This document shows positions 50,842 to 64,000 of a DNA stretch of 64,000 nt, in pieces. Location: positions 38,863 through 102,862 of the forward strand of contig JAFSRW010000058.1 of NCBI GenBank assembly GCA_017445925.1, written 5' to 3'. Positions within the stretch are counted from its first letter, which is position 1, and every line of letters starts with the position of its first letter. Below the pieces are notes generated by a model. The model saw only the letters and a list, made by a program, of their open reading frames with translations, made no database searches and had not been told where the DNA came from. The translations under genes and the position numbers were made by a program. The DNA is from Bacteroidaceae bacterium. Its GTDB lineage: Bacteria > Bacteroidota > Bacteroidia > Bacteroidales > Bacteroidaceae.

Positions 50842-52777
50842 AATAACAGGTTACAGGATTACCTTTATCGTCCAAGAAACGGACACACATATCGCTAAGG
50901 CCAGGGCCGTTGATGACAGCACCTCGGAGGATGTTCCGACCCTTCCGGAGTGTGAGACGTTGTGACATACCATCGTCTTGAACCATACGGCGGTCACCCT
51001 CCAACAACAGCACTTCTTCTCCGTTCAGCCACCACATAGAGGCTCCGTTGCTGCCTGCTGCCAGTCGGATATCACGGATTTCCTCTGGACAATCGATAAC
51101 GGTAACGGCCCAAAACAAAGAACCGTATGTCTGCTGCCCCCATTTCTCAGCAAAACGGAAGAGCCTTACATTATATGTCTCACTGTCCAAAAGATGCCAT
51201 TCTAACTTCTGACTGTCGACCTTCACCTTCTGTCCGTCCTTGGGCAAAATGGTCATCTGACCATCAAAATATTGTTTGGCAAAAGCCTCACGCAACCAGG
51301 TGTTAGTGAAGATAACATTTGAACGGATGTCCTGTTTGATAGGTTCCAAGAGCATCCATCTGCGAATAAAACCTTCAGCATCGGGTTGGGCACTCGCGGA
51401 GGTAGCAGGCTTCATGTAGATGGTACGGTTCTTGAATTGCAGCCAGTCGACATCAACCTCAGGACCTTCACATACAACACATAGGTTGGTGGTCCCCTTT
51501 GGCACAAATTCCACGGGTACTGTAAGCGTCAACCATTGTCCTTTCATACTGCGACGGAAGGGACCTGTTTCTCCTTCAACGGTAATGTCCAACTTAGCAA
51601 CCACCTTGCCCTTCTCGGATTTCTCGCGAATGGTGAAACTGGTGTTAGCATTGGCTTTGGCTTTAACCACCACGTAGCCGTCTGTAATGCTGCTGAAGTC
51701 CACATCGTTATATCTTACCCAAGAACCTTTCTTTGGCAGAATGGCGTGCCAGCCGTTGAAAGTTGCGGCGGTGTCGTTAAATTCGACGGTGGTGCCATCG
51801 CTAACTGAACTGAATCGGTCGATTTCTATCTTATCAGTTGCCTGTGTGACGCCTACGCCACGCAGGGTTTGTTTTACCTCCTGGATGGTGCCGTCGGCAT
51901 TGAACGCAACCTTATCTATACAGGCAGAACGGCGTTTGTCCATATTGGGTGAGTAGTGATTGCGATGATAGAATAGGTACCATTGGCCCTTGTATTCCAA
52001 AAGGCTGTGGTGATTGGTCCAACAACTGTTGTCGTGTTCGGCCATGATAATGCCCTTGAACTGCCAGGGGCCAAGGGGTGAGTCGCTCATGGCGTATGCC
52101 AGCGTTTCGGTTCCCTTGTCTTTGCGAACCCAAGGGAAGGTTAGATAATAGCGTCCATCGCGTTTGAAGGCAAAGGGCCCTTCCTTGAACCCTTCCGGTA
52201 AGCCCTCCATCACCTGACTGCCGTTTGCCAGCTCCGTCATATTCTCTTTCAGTCGGCCTCCACGAATGCCCATTCCGCTCCAGTAAAGGTAAGCAGCACC
52301 ATCGTCGTCGATTAGCACGCATGGGTCGATACCACCAACTCCATTTATGGATTCCTTCTCAGGCGTATAGGGGCCTTCCGGACGGTCGGCGATAGCCACA
52401 CCTATGGCAAAGCCACGTCCCTCACGAGGGGCATTGGGGTAGTAGAAGTAATACTTGCCGTTTTTGTAAACGCAGTCAGGTGCCCACATGGAATAACCGT
52501 CTGGCTTTCCCCAAGGCACGTTTTCCTGCGACAGAATTACACCGTGGTCTGTCCAGTCGGTTAGGTTCTCAGAAGAAAAGACATGGTAGTCCTCCATACA
52601 GAACCAGTCTTGCCGCTGTCCTGCTGGTGCAGGAATATCATGCGAAGGGAACAGATATACCTTATTATTAAATACACGAGCGGTAGGGTCGGCCGTAAAC
52701 TGGTCGTGTATAATGGGGTTTTGTGCTGTTGCCGCTACTACAATGGTAAGGGCGGCCAGCATAGAAAGTTGTCTCAT
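50822..52777 (-). CDS. GH43-family xylosidase/arabinofuranosidase, multi-domain
   Basis: A 651-residue secreted enzyme. The GH43 domain (about 20-320) has the catalytic Asp in TADPTAR (about 30), an Asp in GIDPCVL and the acid Glu in KEGPFAF. A CBM6-like beta-sandwich (about 325-455) ends in DVDWLQFK. The last 190 residues form an unassigned beta-rich domain. The gene finishes inside the heptamer array, which encodes the terminal LNIEH. It lies 12 bp downstream of the GH3 gene, in the same operon. Confidence 0.9.
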   Translation of the reverse strand: MRQLSMLAALTIVVAATAQNPIIHDQFTADPTARVFNNKVYLFPSHDIPAPAGQRQDWFCMEDYHVFSSENLTDWTDHGVILSQENVPWGKPDGYSMWAPDCVYKNGKYYFYYPNAPREGRGFAIGVAIADRPEGPYTPEKESINGVGGIDPCVLIDDDGAAYLYWSGMGIRGGRLKENMTELANGSQVMEGLPEGFKEGPFAFKRDGRYYLTFPWVRKDKGTETLAYAMSDSPLGPWQFKGIIMAEHDNSCWTNHHSLLEYKGQWYLFYHRNHYSPNMDKRRSACIDKVAFNADGTIQEVKQTLRGVGVTQATDKIEIDRFSSVSDGTTVEFNDTAATFNGWHAILPKKGSWVRYNDVDFSSITDGYVVVKAKANANTSFTIREKSEKGKVVAKLDITVEGETGPFRRSMKGQWLTLTVPVEFVPKGTTNLCVVCEGPEVDVDWLQFKNRTIYMKPATSASAQPDAEGFIRRWMLLEPIKQDIRSNVIFTNTWLREAFAKQYFDGQMTILPKDGQKVKVDSQKLEWHLLDSETYNVRLFRFAEKWGQQTYGSLFWAVTVIDCPEEIRDIRLAAGSNGASMWWLNGEEVLLLEGDRRMVQDDGMSQRLTLRKGRNILRGAVINGPGLSDMCVRFLDDKGNPVTCYSLNIEH

Positions 52778-52789
52778 GGTCGAACCCTG

Positions 52790-55420
52790 TTAAATGGTGA
52801 TATTCAGTTTCTTCATGTTTTGGTCCTGAGAACTTGTGCCCACAAGTATCTCGTATTTGCCAGGCTTCACACGCATGGTGTTGGTCTCAGTATCCCAGAA
52901 CTCAAAGCTCTTCTTGGTTAGCTTTAACTCAGCCGTTACAGTCTGTCCTGCCTTTACATCAACGCGCTGGAAAGCACGGAGGCTCTTCAGTGGTCCGTCT
53001 GGGTCTTGCAGGTCGCGGATATAGAGTTGTATGGTCTCTGTTCCGTCGAGCTTGCCAGTATTGGTTATCTGACATTGAACATTGAACATTATACATTGAA
53101 CATTGTCTTTTACAGCGTTTTCGGTAATCTTAACTTCGCCTAAGTTGAAGCTTGTGTAACTGAGTCCATATCCGAAGGGGAAGAGGGCATCATCGAAATA
53201 ACGATAAGTGCGTCCCTTCATGGAGTAATCCTCATAGTCGGGCAACTGGCTGCTATTCTTATAGAACGTAACAGGCAGTTTGCCGCTGGGGTTCACATCG
53301 CCAAAGAGGACATCTGCCACAGCCGTTCCGCCTTCCTGACCAGGATACCACGCCTGAACGATGGCATCGCAGGTTTCTGTCTCTGGTTGCAAAGCTATAC
53401 ATGAGCCTGAACAGCTGACAAAGATTACCTGCTTGCCTGCCTCCTTTAATGCTTTAAGGAAGTTGCGCTGAACGGCAGGAAGCTCGATATGAGTGCGGTC
53501 GCCACCTTTGAAACCATCAATATTCACAGGCATCTCTTCACCCTCAAGAGCAGGAGAGATACCACCAACGAAGATTACCTTGTCGATACCATTTAGCTGA
53601 CTGATAATCTGCTGATAATCAATGGGAAACTCCTTAGCTACATTAATCTTTAGATTAGCATTGTAAGTCTGTATGTGCGAGAACTGTACCTCTATGTTGT
53701 AACTCTTTCCTGCCTCTGCCTGAATAGCTACTCGGTTGGGTGTGGTACGCCATGTGTGATGACGGAATTTACGCTCACCATCTATGTAGAGTTCAAAGTG
53801 GCCGCATCCCTCTACGTTTACCACATATTCGCCAGCCTCCTTGGGCGTGAAGGTGGTCTCGTATTTAGCAGAGAAGTCCTCCAACTGAACGCCAGGAGCA
53901 AAATTGTGCATACCAGCGGTAGTAACAGCCAACGGGGTGGTGTAATACTGTGTGGTAACTGGCTGTCCTTCCATCTTTCGGTTGTTCCAGAATGTGCCTT
54001 TCAGGCCTTTCTTGCCTTCGAAACTACATTGTGAAGCCATGAGACAATCCAATACCTTGTCGTAAGTCAAATCACAACCAGGGATATAGTTTAGAGTTGA
54101 GTGTTTAGAGTTTAGAGTCTGTTTTTTCACCTTCAACTTCTCACAGATACCGTCGAGGATTGTAATCGTGTGGTTTGGCATTCCGTTGTAGTTACCCCAC
54201 ATCATGGGAGCATTGTCGGCATTAGGACCAATAACAGCAATCTTCTCCTTCTTCTGTAAGGGGAGGATGTTGTTTCTGTTTTGCAGAAGGACGATGGTTT
54301 GGCGAGCCATATTGAGGGAGAGGTTAGCCGATTCCTTAGTAGACATAGCAGAATAGGGAATCTTGGACCACTCTACAAGAGACGGGTCATCCATCTCACC
54401 CAAGTCGAAACGCCCTTCCAGCAGGCGAACTACGTGCTTATCTACCTCGGCCTCGGTAATGAAACCACGCTTAACAGCTTCAGGAATGCTCTTGTAGGCA
54501 TAGCCATAACCACACTCCACGTCGGTGCCAGCCAGCACAGCTTTGGCAGAGCCGTGAACAGCATCGGATGACGACTTATGGCTGGTATAGAAATCGCTCA
54601 CCGCACCACAGTCGCTGACAACCAGATATTGGAAACCCCATTCATCGCGAAGAATGGTCTGCAAGAGACGTTGCGAACCACAGCAAGGGTCATCATCCAA
54701 ACGCTGGTATGCACACATCACCTCACGCACTTTGGCATCCTGCACCAAGGTCTTGAAGGCTGGCATATAAGTTTCCCACATATCGCGTGGCGAAACGTTG
54801 TTCAGGTTGGCTGAATGACGGGTATATTCAGGACCGCTATGCACGGCATAATGCTTGGCGCAAGCCCACAGCTTACGATATTTTGCATCTTCTGGGCCCT
54901 GTAAGCCACGTACCACCTGCGTACCCATAACGCTGGTCAGATAAGGGTCCTCGCCGTATGTTTCCTGGCCACGTCCCCAACGTGGGTCGCGGAAAATGTT
55001 TACATTGGGTGTCCATACAGAGAGGCTGTGGAACTTCTCGTCCTCACCCTTAAGGTCGTGCATACGATGATTGTACTGGGCACGGAACTCGGTAGAGGCG
55101 ACATCGAAACATTTGTAAACCATATCGGGGTTAAAGGAAGCCGCCAAAGCAACAGGCTCAGGGAACACGGTAACATTACCCATATTGGCTGCTCCATGCA
55201 AGGCCTCGCTCCACCAGAAGAATTTTTTTATTCCTAAACGGGGGATCGCAGGACTCTCATCGAGCATCAGTTGGGCTTTTTCTTCCAAGGTTAACTTGGA
55301 GCACAGGTCAACGGCACGTTCATGAGCCGACAGATTAGGATTCTGATAAGGTGGTGTCTGTGCCTGAATGTTGGATATGGTCAGGCAAAAAGCAAAGACC
55401 GATAAATAAAGTTGTCTCAT
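52790..55420 (-). CDS. GH3 beta-glycosidase with PA14 insertion
   Basis: An 876-residue secreted GH3: signal peptide (1-20), catalytic domain with DPRWGRGQETYGEDP, KHYAVHSGPEYTRH and the nucleophile Asp in VVSDCGAV (about 270). A PA14-like domain (about 470-600) lies inside the second domain, and a fibronectin III-like C-terminus follows. PA14-containing GH3s of gut Bacteroidales are often beta-xylosidases or glucosidases. It is the first gene of the operon with two GH43s and the CE6-CE1 esterase. Family B repeats encode QTLNSKHSTLN (about 437) and VQCIMFNVQCQ (about 777), both in frame. Confidence 0.92.
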   Translation of the reverse strand: MRQLYLSVFAFCLTISNIQAQTPPYQNPNLSAHERAVDLCSKLTLEEKAQLMLDESPAIPRLGIKKFFWWSEALHGAANMGNVTVFPEPVALAASFNPDMVYKCFDVASTEFRAQYNHRMHDLKGEDEKFHSLSVWTPNVNIFRDPRWGRGQETYGEDPYLTSVMGTQVVRGLQGPEDAKYRKLWACAKHYAVHSGPEYTRHSANLNNVSPRDMWETYMPAFKTLVQDAKVREVMCAYQRLDDDPCCGSQRLLQTILRDEWGFQYLVVSDCGAVSDFYTSHKSSSDAVHGSAKAVLAGTDVECGYGYAYKSIPEAVKRGFITEAEVDKHVVRLLEGRFDLGEMDDPSLVEWSKIPYSAMSTKESANLSLNMARQTIVLLQNRNNILPLQKKEKIAVIGPNADNAPMMWGNYNGMPNHTITILDGICEKLKVKKQTLNSKHSTLNYIPGCDLTYDKVLDCLMASQCSFEGKKGLKGTFWNNRKMEGQPVTTQYYTTPLAVTTAGMHNFAPGVQLEDFSAKYETTFTPKEAGEYVVNVEGCGHFELYIDGERKFRHHTWRTTPNRVAIQAEAGKSYNIEVQFSHIQTYNANLKINVAKEFPIDYQQIISQLNGIDKVIFVGGISPALEGEEMPVNIDGFKGGDRTHIELPAVQRNFLKALKEAGKQVIFVSCSGSCIALQPETETCDAIVQAWYPGQEGGTAVADVLFGDVNPSGKLPVTFYKNSSQLPDYEDYSMKGRTYRYFDDALFPFGYGLSYTSFNLGEVKITENAVKDNVQCIMFNVQCQITNTGKLDGTETIQLYIRDLQDPDGPLKSLRAFQRVDVKAGQTVTAELKLTKKSFEFWDTETNTMRVKPGKYEILVGTSSQDQNMKKLNITI
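53071..53106. repeat. family B heptamer repeat in GH3
   Basis: ACATTGA heptamers, the same unit as at 50811-50841, in frame in the last domain. Confidence 0.75.
54087..54120. repeat. family B repeat in GH3
   Basis: GTTTAGAGTTGAGT units in frame, encoding TLNSKHSTLN, the same kind as in the TrmH gene at 9113-9170. Confidence 0.75.
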
Positions 55421-55450
55421 GTTGTTATGATTAGTTTAAGTTTGTTCTTT

Positions 55451-55738
55451 TTATGATGATTTCTTAGGGTTCTTGGGGAACCAACCTTTGCGGACACGCT
55501 CTCGTTGCTGGAAAAGTTCCAGAATACTCCATAAGCTGGAGCACCCTGTTACGCCCAAGACAGCTGCAATCAGCGTGTTGGAAACAAAAAGAGAGGCAAT
55601 GAGCAATAGGGCACCCACAAGAGCAAAAAGAGGCCAACAGCGAACACCCCAGTAGTATTCTGTCTTAATAACAATGGGGTGAAATGCTCCTATTATAAGA
55701 AAAGTAGCAATGGCTATGATGATTCCTTGGAAGTACAC
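55451..55738 (-). CDS. DUF4491 membrane protein
   Basis: A 95-residue protein with three hydrophobic segments and the family opening YFQGIIIAIATFLIIGAFHP followed by IVIKTEYYWG. DUF4491 is a Bacteroidales and Clostridia membrane family without known function. It lies between the truncated cobalamin gene and the GH3 gene, all on the same strand. Confidence 0.85.
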   Translation of the reverse strand: MYFQGIIIAIATFLIIGAFHPIVIKTEYYWGVRCWPLFALVGALLLIASLFVSNTLIAAVLGVTGCSSLWSILELFQQRERVRKGWFPKNPKKSS

Positions 55739-55744
55739 GTTTTT

Positions 55745-55780
55745 TAGTTGACAGTTGATAGTTGACAGTTGATAGTTATT
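55745..55780. repeat. family B repeat at end of CbiG-CbiF fusion
   Basis: Four AGTTGACAGTTGAT-type units start exactly at the stop codon of the cobalamin gene. Confidence 0.8.
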
Positions 55781-57074
55781 GGATACCTGGGGTTACGTGG
55801 TAACGCATATCTTCTTTCTCGAGTAGATTCTTCTCCTTTGTGAAAGTGGGGTTGTGGTTGGGATCACCAGCCAGCAAACGGACAATCTGAAGACCTTTTT
55901 TATAATACTCCTGCATGAAGTGAAGTATGTCCTCTGGCTTCATGTTCTCTGTAGAACGTACCATACAGCCTTTCTTGGCATAATGGGTGAGACGTTCTGA
56001 GACAGAATCAGAAGGATAAAGAATCAGGTCGGCCTGCTGCAAGAATTGCATACCACGTACTGAAACAAGGTCGGGATCACCAGGTCCGGCTCCCACAAAT
56101 TCGACATGACCGCCCAATTGTGCCTCGCGTGAGATAGAGATGCTAATGGTACATACATCGTCCAGTTCCTGCTTCTCCATCAGTAGAGGACCGTAACCAG
56201 AGGCACAGGCTTCACAGATGTCAGCAAGACCTTCCTCCGACTCATGAACTTTAAGTTGTGCCCAAGGGAAAGCCATCAGAAGTGACTGGATAAGTAACTC
56301 GTCGGCACACCTGGATGTGGTATCAATAGTAGCAATACTCTTCTCAGAGAGATTGTGCTGGTGCATGAGGTCGCGTATTTTACGTGGAAGTTCTCCTGCT
56401 GGACATTCTTTTATACAGTCGATTCCCAAATGCAATACGGGTGGACGGTAAAGAACAGATTTACTGAACTGCTGTACTGTAGGATTCCAGAAGGGGCTGA
56501 CAGCAAGAAGCAAAGTATCTGCTTCCACCTCTGTTTCAGCATCATAGATAGCAACGTGTGCGGGCTTGCTGCGTTTCAGATAATCAACGCCTCTGCCACC
56601 ACGGACATCCAGTTTCAGGACGGTGGGACGACCGTTTACAAAGTGGAAGATGATGTGATTCATCCGACCGTCTCTGTGCTCCTCCTGCCATCCGAAATGG
56701 GGAGCCAATGTGTCCAACCCCCAGAAACCATCGTTGTCACTTTCGGTGGTGATAACGGGCACACTTCCTAAGATTCGAGCTATGCGTCGGGTAAGCTTGT
56801 TGGCGCCGCCAATACGACCGCTTAATACACTTATCACATAATTGCTTGAACTATCAACGCAGATAACATCCGGGTCTGTTTTCTTGCTCTTCATAAAAGG
56901 TGCAATGGTGCGCACACAGATTCCCATGGGACCTACGAACACCAGTGCCTCATTGCGTGAAAAAGTGTTTGAAACAAAAGCCTTTGCTGGAAGCAGATGG
57001 GCCTCGGGTAACTCATTCAACAGTCGTTGAGCGATCTCTCTACCTGCATCAGTAACATAAATAATCTGTATCAT
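55776..57074 (-). pseudogene. cbiG: CbiG with truncated CbiF fusion (cobalamin biosynthesis)
   Basis: A 432-residue frame. Residues 1-310 are CbiG (cobalt-precorrin-5A hydrolase): VFVGPMGICVRTIAPFMKSK, SVLSGRIGGANKLTRRIA and the C-terminal SRCADELLIQSLL domain. Residues about 325-432 start a CbiF/CobM SAM methyltransferase (FVGAGPGDPDL, LLAGDPNHNPTFTKEKN) but end at VTPGIQ, about 140 residues short of a normal methyltransferase. The stop lies at the edge of a family B repeat. The CbiF half is therefore probably inactive; the CbiG half may work. No other cobalamin gene is in the window. Confidence 0.75.
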
Positions 57075-57101
57075 TTCTATGTATGTTTTTTTAGTTTCGT
57101 G

Positions 57102-61700
<4,599 letters not shown>

Positions 61701-61708
61701 TCAAGATG

Positions 61709-61716
61709 CAAAGATA
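61709..61716 (-). promoter_or_regulatory. -7 element of GH2 gene
   Basis: TATCTTTG on the minus strand fits TAnnTTTG, about 30 bp upstream of the GH2 ATG. Confidence 0.45.
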
Positions 61717-61913
61717 ATAATAAAGTCTTAATTAAACGAAGAAACATTATCAATTTGTCTGTTATTTGACAAATCTTGCGCAAAAAGTGATACAATTTCA
61801 TCTTAATGTGCTACAATAAGTACAATTTCTTTACTTTTAACTTTAAAGAGGATGTGCCTATTTTGACACACCCTCATAAGGTTAAATGTTTAATGTTTAA
61901 TAAAAGTCGGTTT

Positions 61914-63666
61914 TCACTTCACGGCCACTTTCTTGCCGTTGCAGATGAAGATTCCCTTGCCGGGTTTCTCCACCCTTCGGCCGGAGAGGTCATAAACGGC
62001 CCCCTCTTCCGTCTCCCCGATGGGAGAGGCTATAGCGTTTGGATCATCGGTGCCGGAATATTCACACCACATCGGAATCCCGTACTCGTCTTCTCCATCT
62101 ACATAATATGTCGTCCAACCACGTGCTTTAGCCTTTGACACCTGTTCGGTTGTCATCAAGTTCCCTTCACCTTTCTGCTCTGGGTTTAAAACACATATTG
62201 AGCCATATGAGCAAAACGGCAGACTTTCAATTAAGAAATCCATATCCGTGCCAGAAATCTGATTATGGTAGCATACAATAGAGTGCAGATATTCATTATT
62301 GTACAGTAGCAAGGTCTTCAGCCGATTTTCTTCGCAATCTAATATTTCCAGATTCTTATTACTCCGTATATCCAGTTCAGTCAACCGGTTCTTGGAGCAA
62401 TCCAGTTTGGTCAGCGCAATATTCTTAGATACATCCAGAGTGGTCAACCGGTTACTGGAGCAGTAAAGCTCTTTCAGCGCAGTATTCTTAGATACATCCA
62501 GAGTGGTCAACTGGATTAGGCCGCATTGCAGATATTCCAGCGCAGTATTCTTAGATACATCCAGTGCAGTCAACGGGTTATAGCCGCAGGACAGATAATA
62601 CAGCGCAGTATTCTTAGATACATCCAGAGAGGTCAACTGGTTACTGTAGCAGGACAGCCTTAACAGCGCAGTATTCTTAGATACATCCAGTTCAGTCAAC
62701 TGGTTATTTTGGCAGTACAACCAAATCAGCGCAGTATTCTTAGACACATCCAACGAGGTAAGATTATTGCCGGAGCAATATAACCATTTAAGCGCCGTAA
62801 AGAACTCAATGCCCTTCATGTTCGAGATGCTCTTCTCTGTTACATCGATTTCTGTAATGTCTGCAATCTCGTGATCCGTCAGTACATCATCAATTCCATA
62901 ACCTTGTATGCGTAACCATTTACGGAAGTTAGCGTCGGGGAAGTTGGTCTCGTTAATAGAGAGAGAGCCTGTACACTCATGCACCGATCCATTAGCGTAA
63001 TAAAGTGGATTCCAGCCCTTGGCCTTGACCGCTTTCACCTGCTCGACGGTAATATCATTCTGCTCACCCTCGTAGCCGATAACATGTAAGTCGCGGTTGG
63101 TTACCGTGGGCAGACTCGCGATAAGTGCATCCATTGCCTTGCCCTTAATCTGGTTGTTGTAGATACGAAGTAAAATGAGCCCCTTGTTCTTGGAAAGATC
63201 CAGTTCAGTCAACTGGTTAAAGTAGCAGTGAAGCTCTTTCAGCGCAGTATTCTTAGATACATCCAGATAGGTCAACTGGTTATTGCCGCAGGACAGAAAT
63301 TCCAGCGCAGTATTCTTAGATACATTCAGATAGTTCAACTGGTTATTGCCGCAGGACAGCTGAATCAGCGCAGTATTCTTAGATAAATTCAGATAGGTAA
63401 GATTATTGCCCGGGCAATATAAATCTTCAAGTGCCTCAAAGTGCTCAATGCCCTTAAGGTCCGCGATGCCCTTATTGGTTAAATTGATTTGTGTAATGTT
63501 GAGCACTTCATCGTGCGTCAGCACCCCGTCTTTGCCAAACCACTGGCTGAGCACCCAATTGCGGAATTTCGCATCGGGGAAGTTCGTGGAGTTAATCAGT
63601 TCGTCGGCCCGCCCTGCAACAGCGGCAAGCAGAACAAAAGCGGTAAGAAGTAATCTCTGTTTCATA
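61914..63666 (-). CDS. secreted leucine-rich repeat surface protein with sorting tail
   Basis: Started at ATG 63664-63666 (MKQRLLLTAFVLLAAVAG, a signal peptide); an ATG six bases earlier is also possible. The protein has two tandem halves, each opening with NFPDAKFRNW/NFPDANFRKW and continuing with about 21-residue LRRs (LTSLDVSKNTALIWLYCQNN pattern, 5 in the first half, 9 or more in the second). It ends VYDLSGRRVEKPGKGIFICN, a surface-sorting motif. Such LRR proteins bind host or bacterial surfaces. TATCTTTG at 63699-63692 (minus) is the likely -7 element. A family A-like ASPIGETEEGA is encoded just before the sorting motif. Confidence 0.9.
62380..63400. repeat. internal DNA repeats of the LRR gene
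   Basis: A 60-66 bp unit containing AGCGCAGTATTCTTAGATAC recurs about ten times in two blocks, corresponding to the LRR units. The near-identity at DNA level suggests recent expansion. Confidence 0.8.
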
Positions 63667-63740
63667 ATCATAGGTTGTTGGTTTATTTTCTGCAAAGATA
63701 CAAAAAAAATGTGAAAAGTGAGTAATGAGAAGCAGAAAAA

Positions 63741-63851
63741 ATGTACTTTTGTGGAGTAATTAGGACCAAAGCCTTCGCCAATGCCATCAAGCACGACCAC
63801 AAGAGCAAGAATCCCACGACAAGGTGGAGTGACATCATCAAATTACACTAA
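63741..63851 (+). other. small ORF or gene remnant at right edge
   Basis: A 36-codon frame (end: KNPTTRWSDIIKLH) directly after a TACTTTTG element. It has a coding-like composition and may be the remnant of a lost gene. The remaining bases to 64000 are AT-rich and hold GATGACA tandem units at about 63868-63890; nothing else is seen. Confidence 0.3.
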
Positions 63852-64000
63852 TTACTTAGGAAAAGAGATGATGACAGATGACAGATGACAGTTTTGTTTA
63901 GAGAGCAAATTTGCCCTTACTATTATATTATATTATATATATAATATAAAATAATATTAAAACATATTTTAAGGTGTTTTTTCTAAAATAGAAACTGTAA

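Noticed and set aside
62380-63400. Regularly spaced repeats resembling a CRISPR array
   Set aside because: The repeats are in frame and encode leucine-rich repeats of one protein.

Overview
The window looks like a Prevotella/Segatella-type Bacteroidales chromosome or chromid. The evidence is the repeated promoter element TAnnTTTG upstream of many genes, surface or secreted proteins ending in type IX secretion (T9SS) sorting-like tails (the GH31, GH2, PI-PLC and LRR genes), plant-glycan enzymes (GH2, GH3, GH31, GH43, GH92, carbohydrate esterases), and small Bacteroidales families (DUF4250, DUF4491). Species cannot be fixed from sequence reading alone.

Layout. 1-7314 is the edge of a prophage-like element. 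Leftward early genes encode an SNF2 helicase (cut by the window edge), NinB, SSB, a PD-(D/E)XK exonuclease and an ERF annealing protein, plus several small unknowns. A rightward repressor and lipoprotein pair follows, with a face-to-face promoter region and a palindromic operator between them. 7497-14476 holds housekeeping and secreted genes: asd, a TrmH/SpoU methyltransferase, a GH31, small membrane proteins, a HAD phosphatase and a J-domain protein. 14520-18479 is a complete plasmid/chromid-type replication and partition module: AT-rich candidate centromere, ParA, a small RHH-like partner, a 1.1 kb iteron-bearing origin and a Rep_3 initiator. 18578-25334 holds PI-PLC, GH3, a double CBM32-like protein and GH92.

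25337-44868 is a single-direction export cluster: four pairs of FtsX/MacB-type permeases, one ABC ATPase, a membrane-fusion protein, a TolC-like protein, hipBA, an NtrC-type regulator and its histidine kinase. A consensus sigma-54 promoter with two phased palindromes lies just upstream of the first permease (44965-45060), which fits control by the NtrC-type regulator at the far end. 45102-45894 is non-coding and dense in inverted repeats. 45895-47145 holds an AlbA_2-domain protein and a free methionine sulfoxide reductase. 47164-55420 is a xylan/arabinoxylan operon (CE6-CE1 fusion esterase, two GH43, a GH3 with PA14). The window ends with a DUF4491 gene, a truncated CbiG-CbiF fusion, a 1525-residue GH2 and an LRR surface protein.

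The most unusual signal is a set of short dispersed repeats inside and between genes. Family A is a GC-rich palindrome of the type CTCCCCC-aaa-GGGGGAG with a G/C-rich flank. Family B consists of short AT-rich tandem units. Many copies lie in frame inside conserved genes and add peptides such as LPQRGSGEGA or LPSIEGGDGGG. Six of eight permeases carry different copies at the same N-terminal position. Two copies appear to have damaged genes: the PI-PLC tail is frameshifted, and the CbiF half of the cobalamin fusion stops in a repeat. The replication module and this in-frame repeat system are the two leads most worth following.
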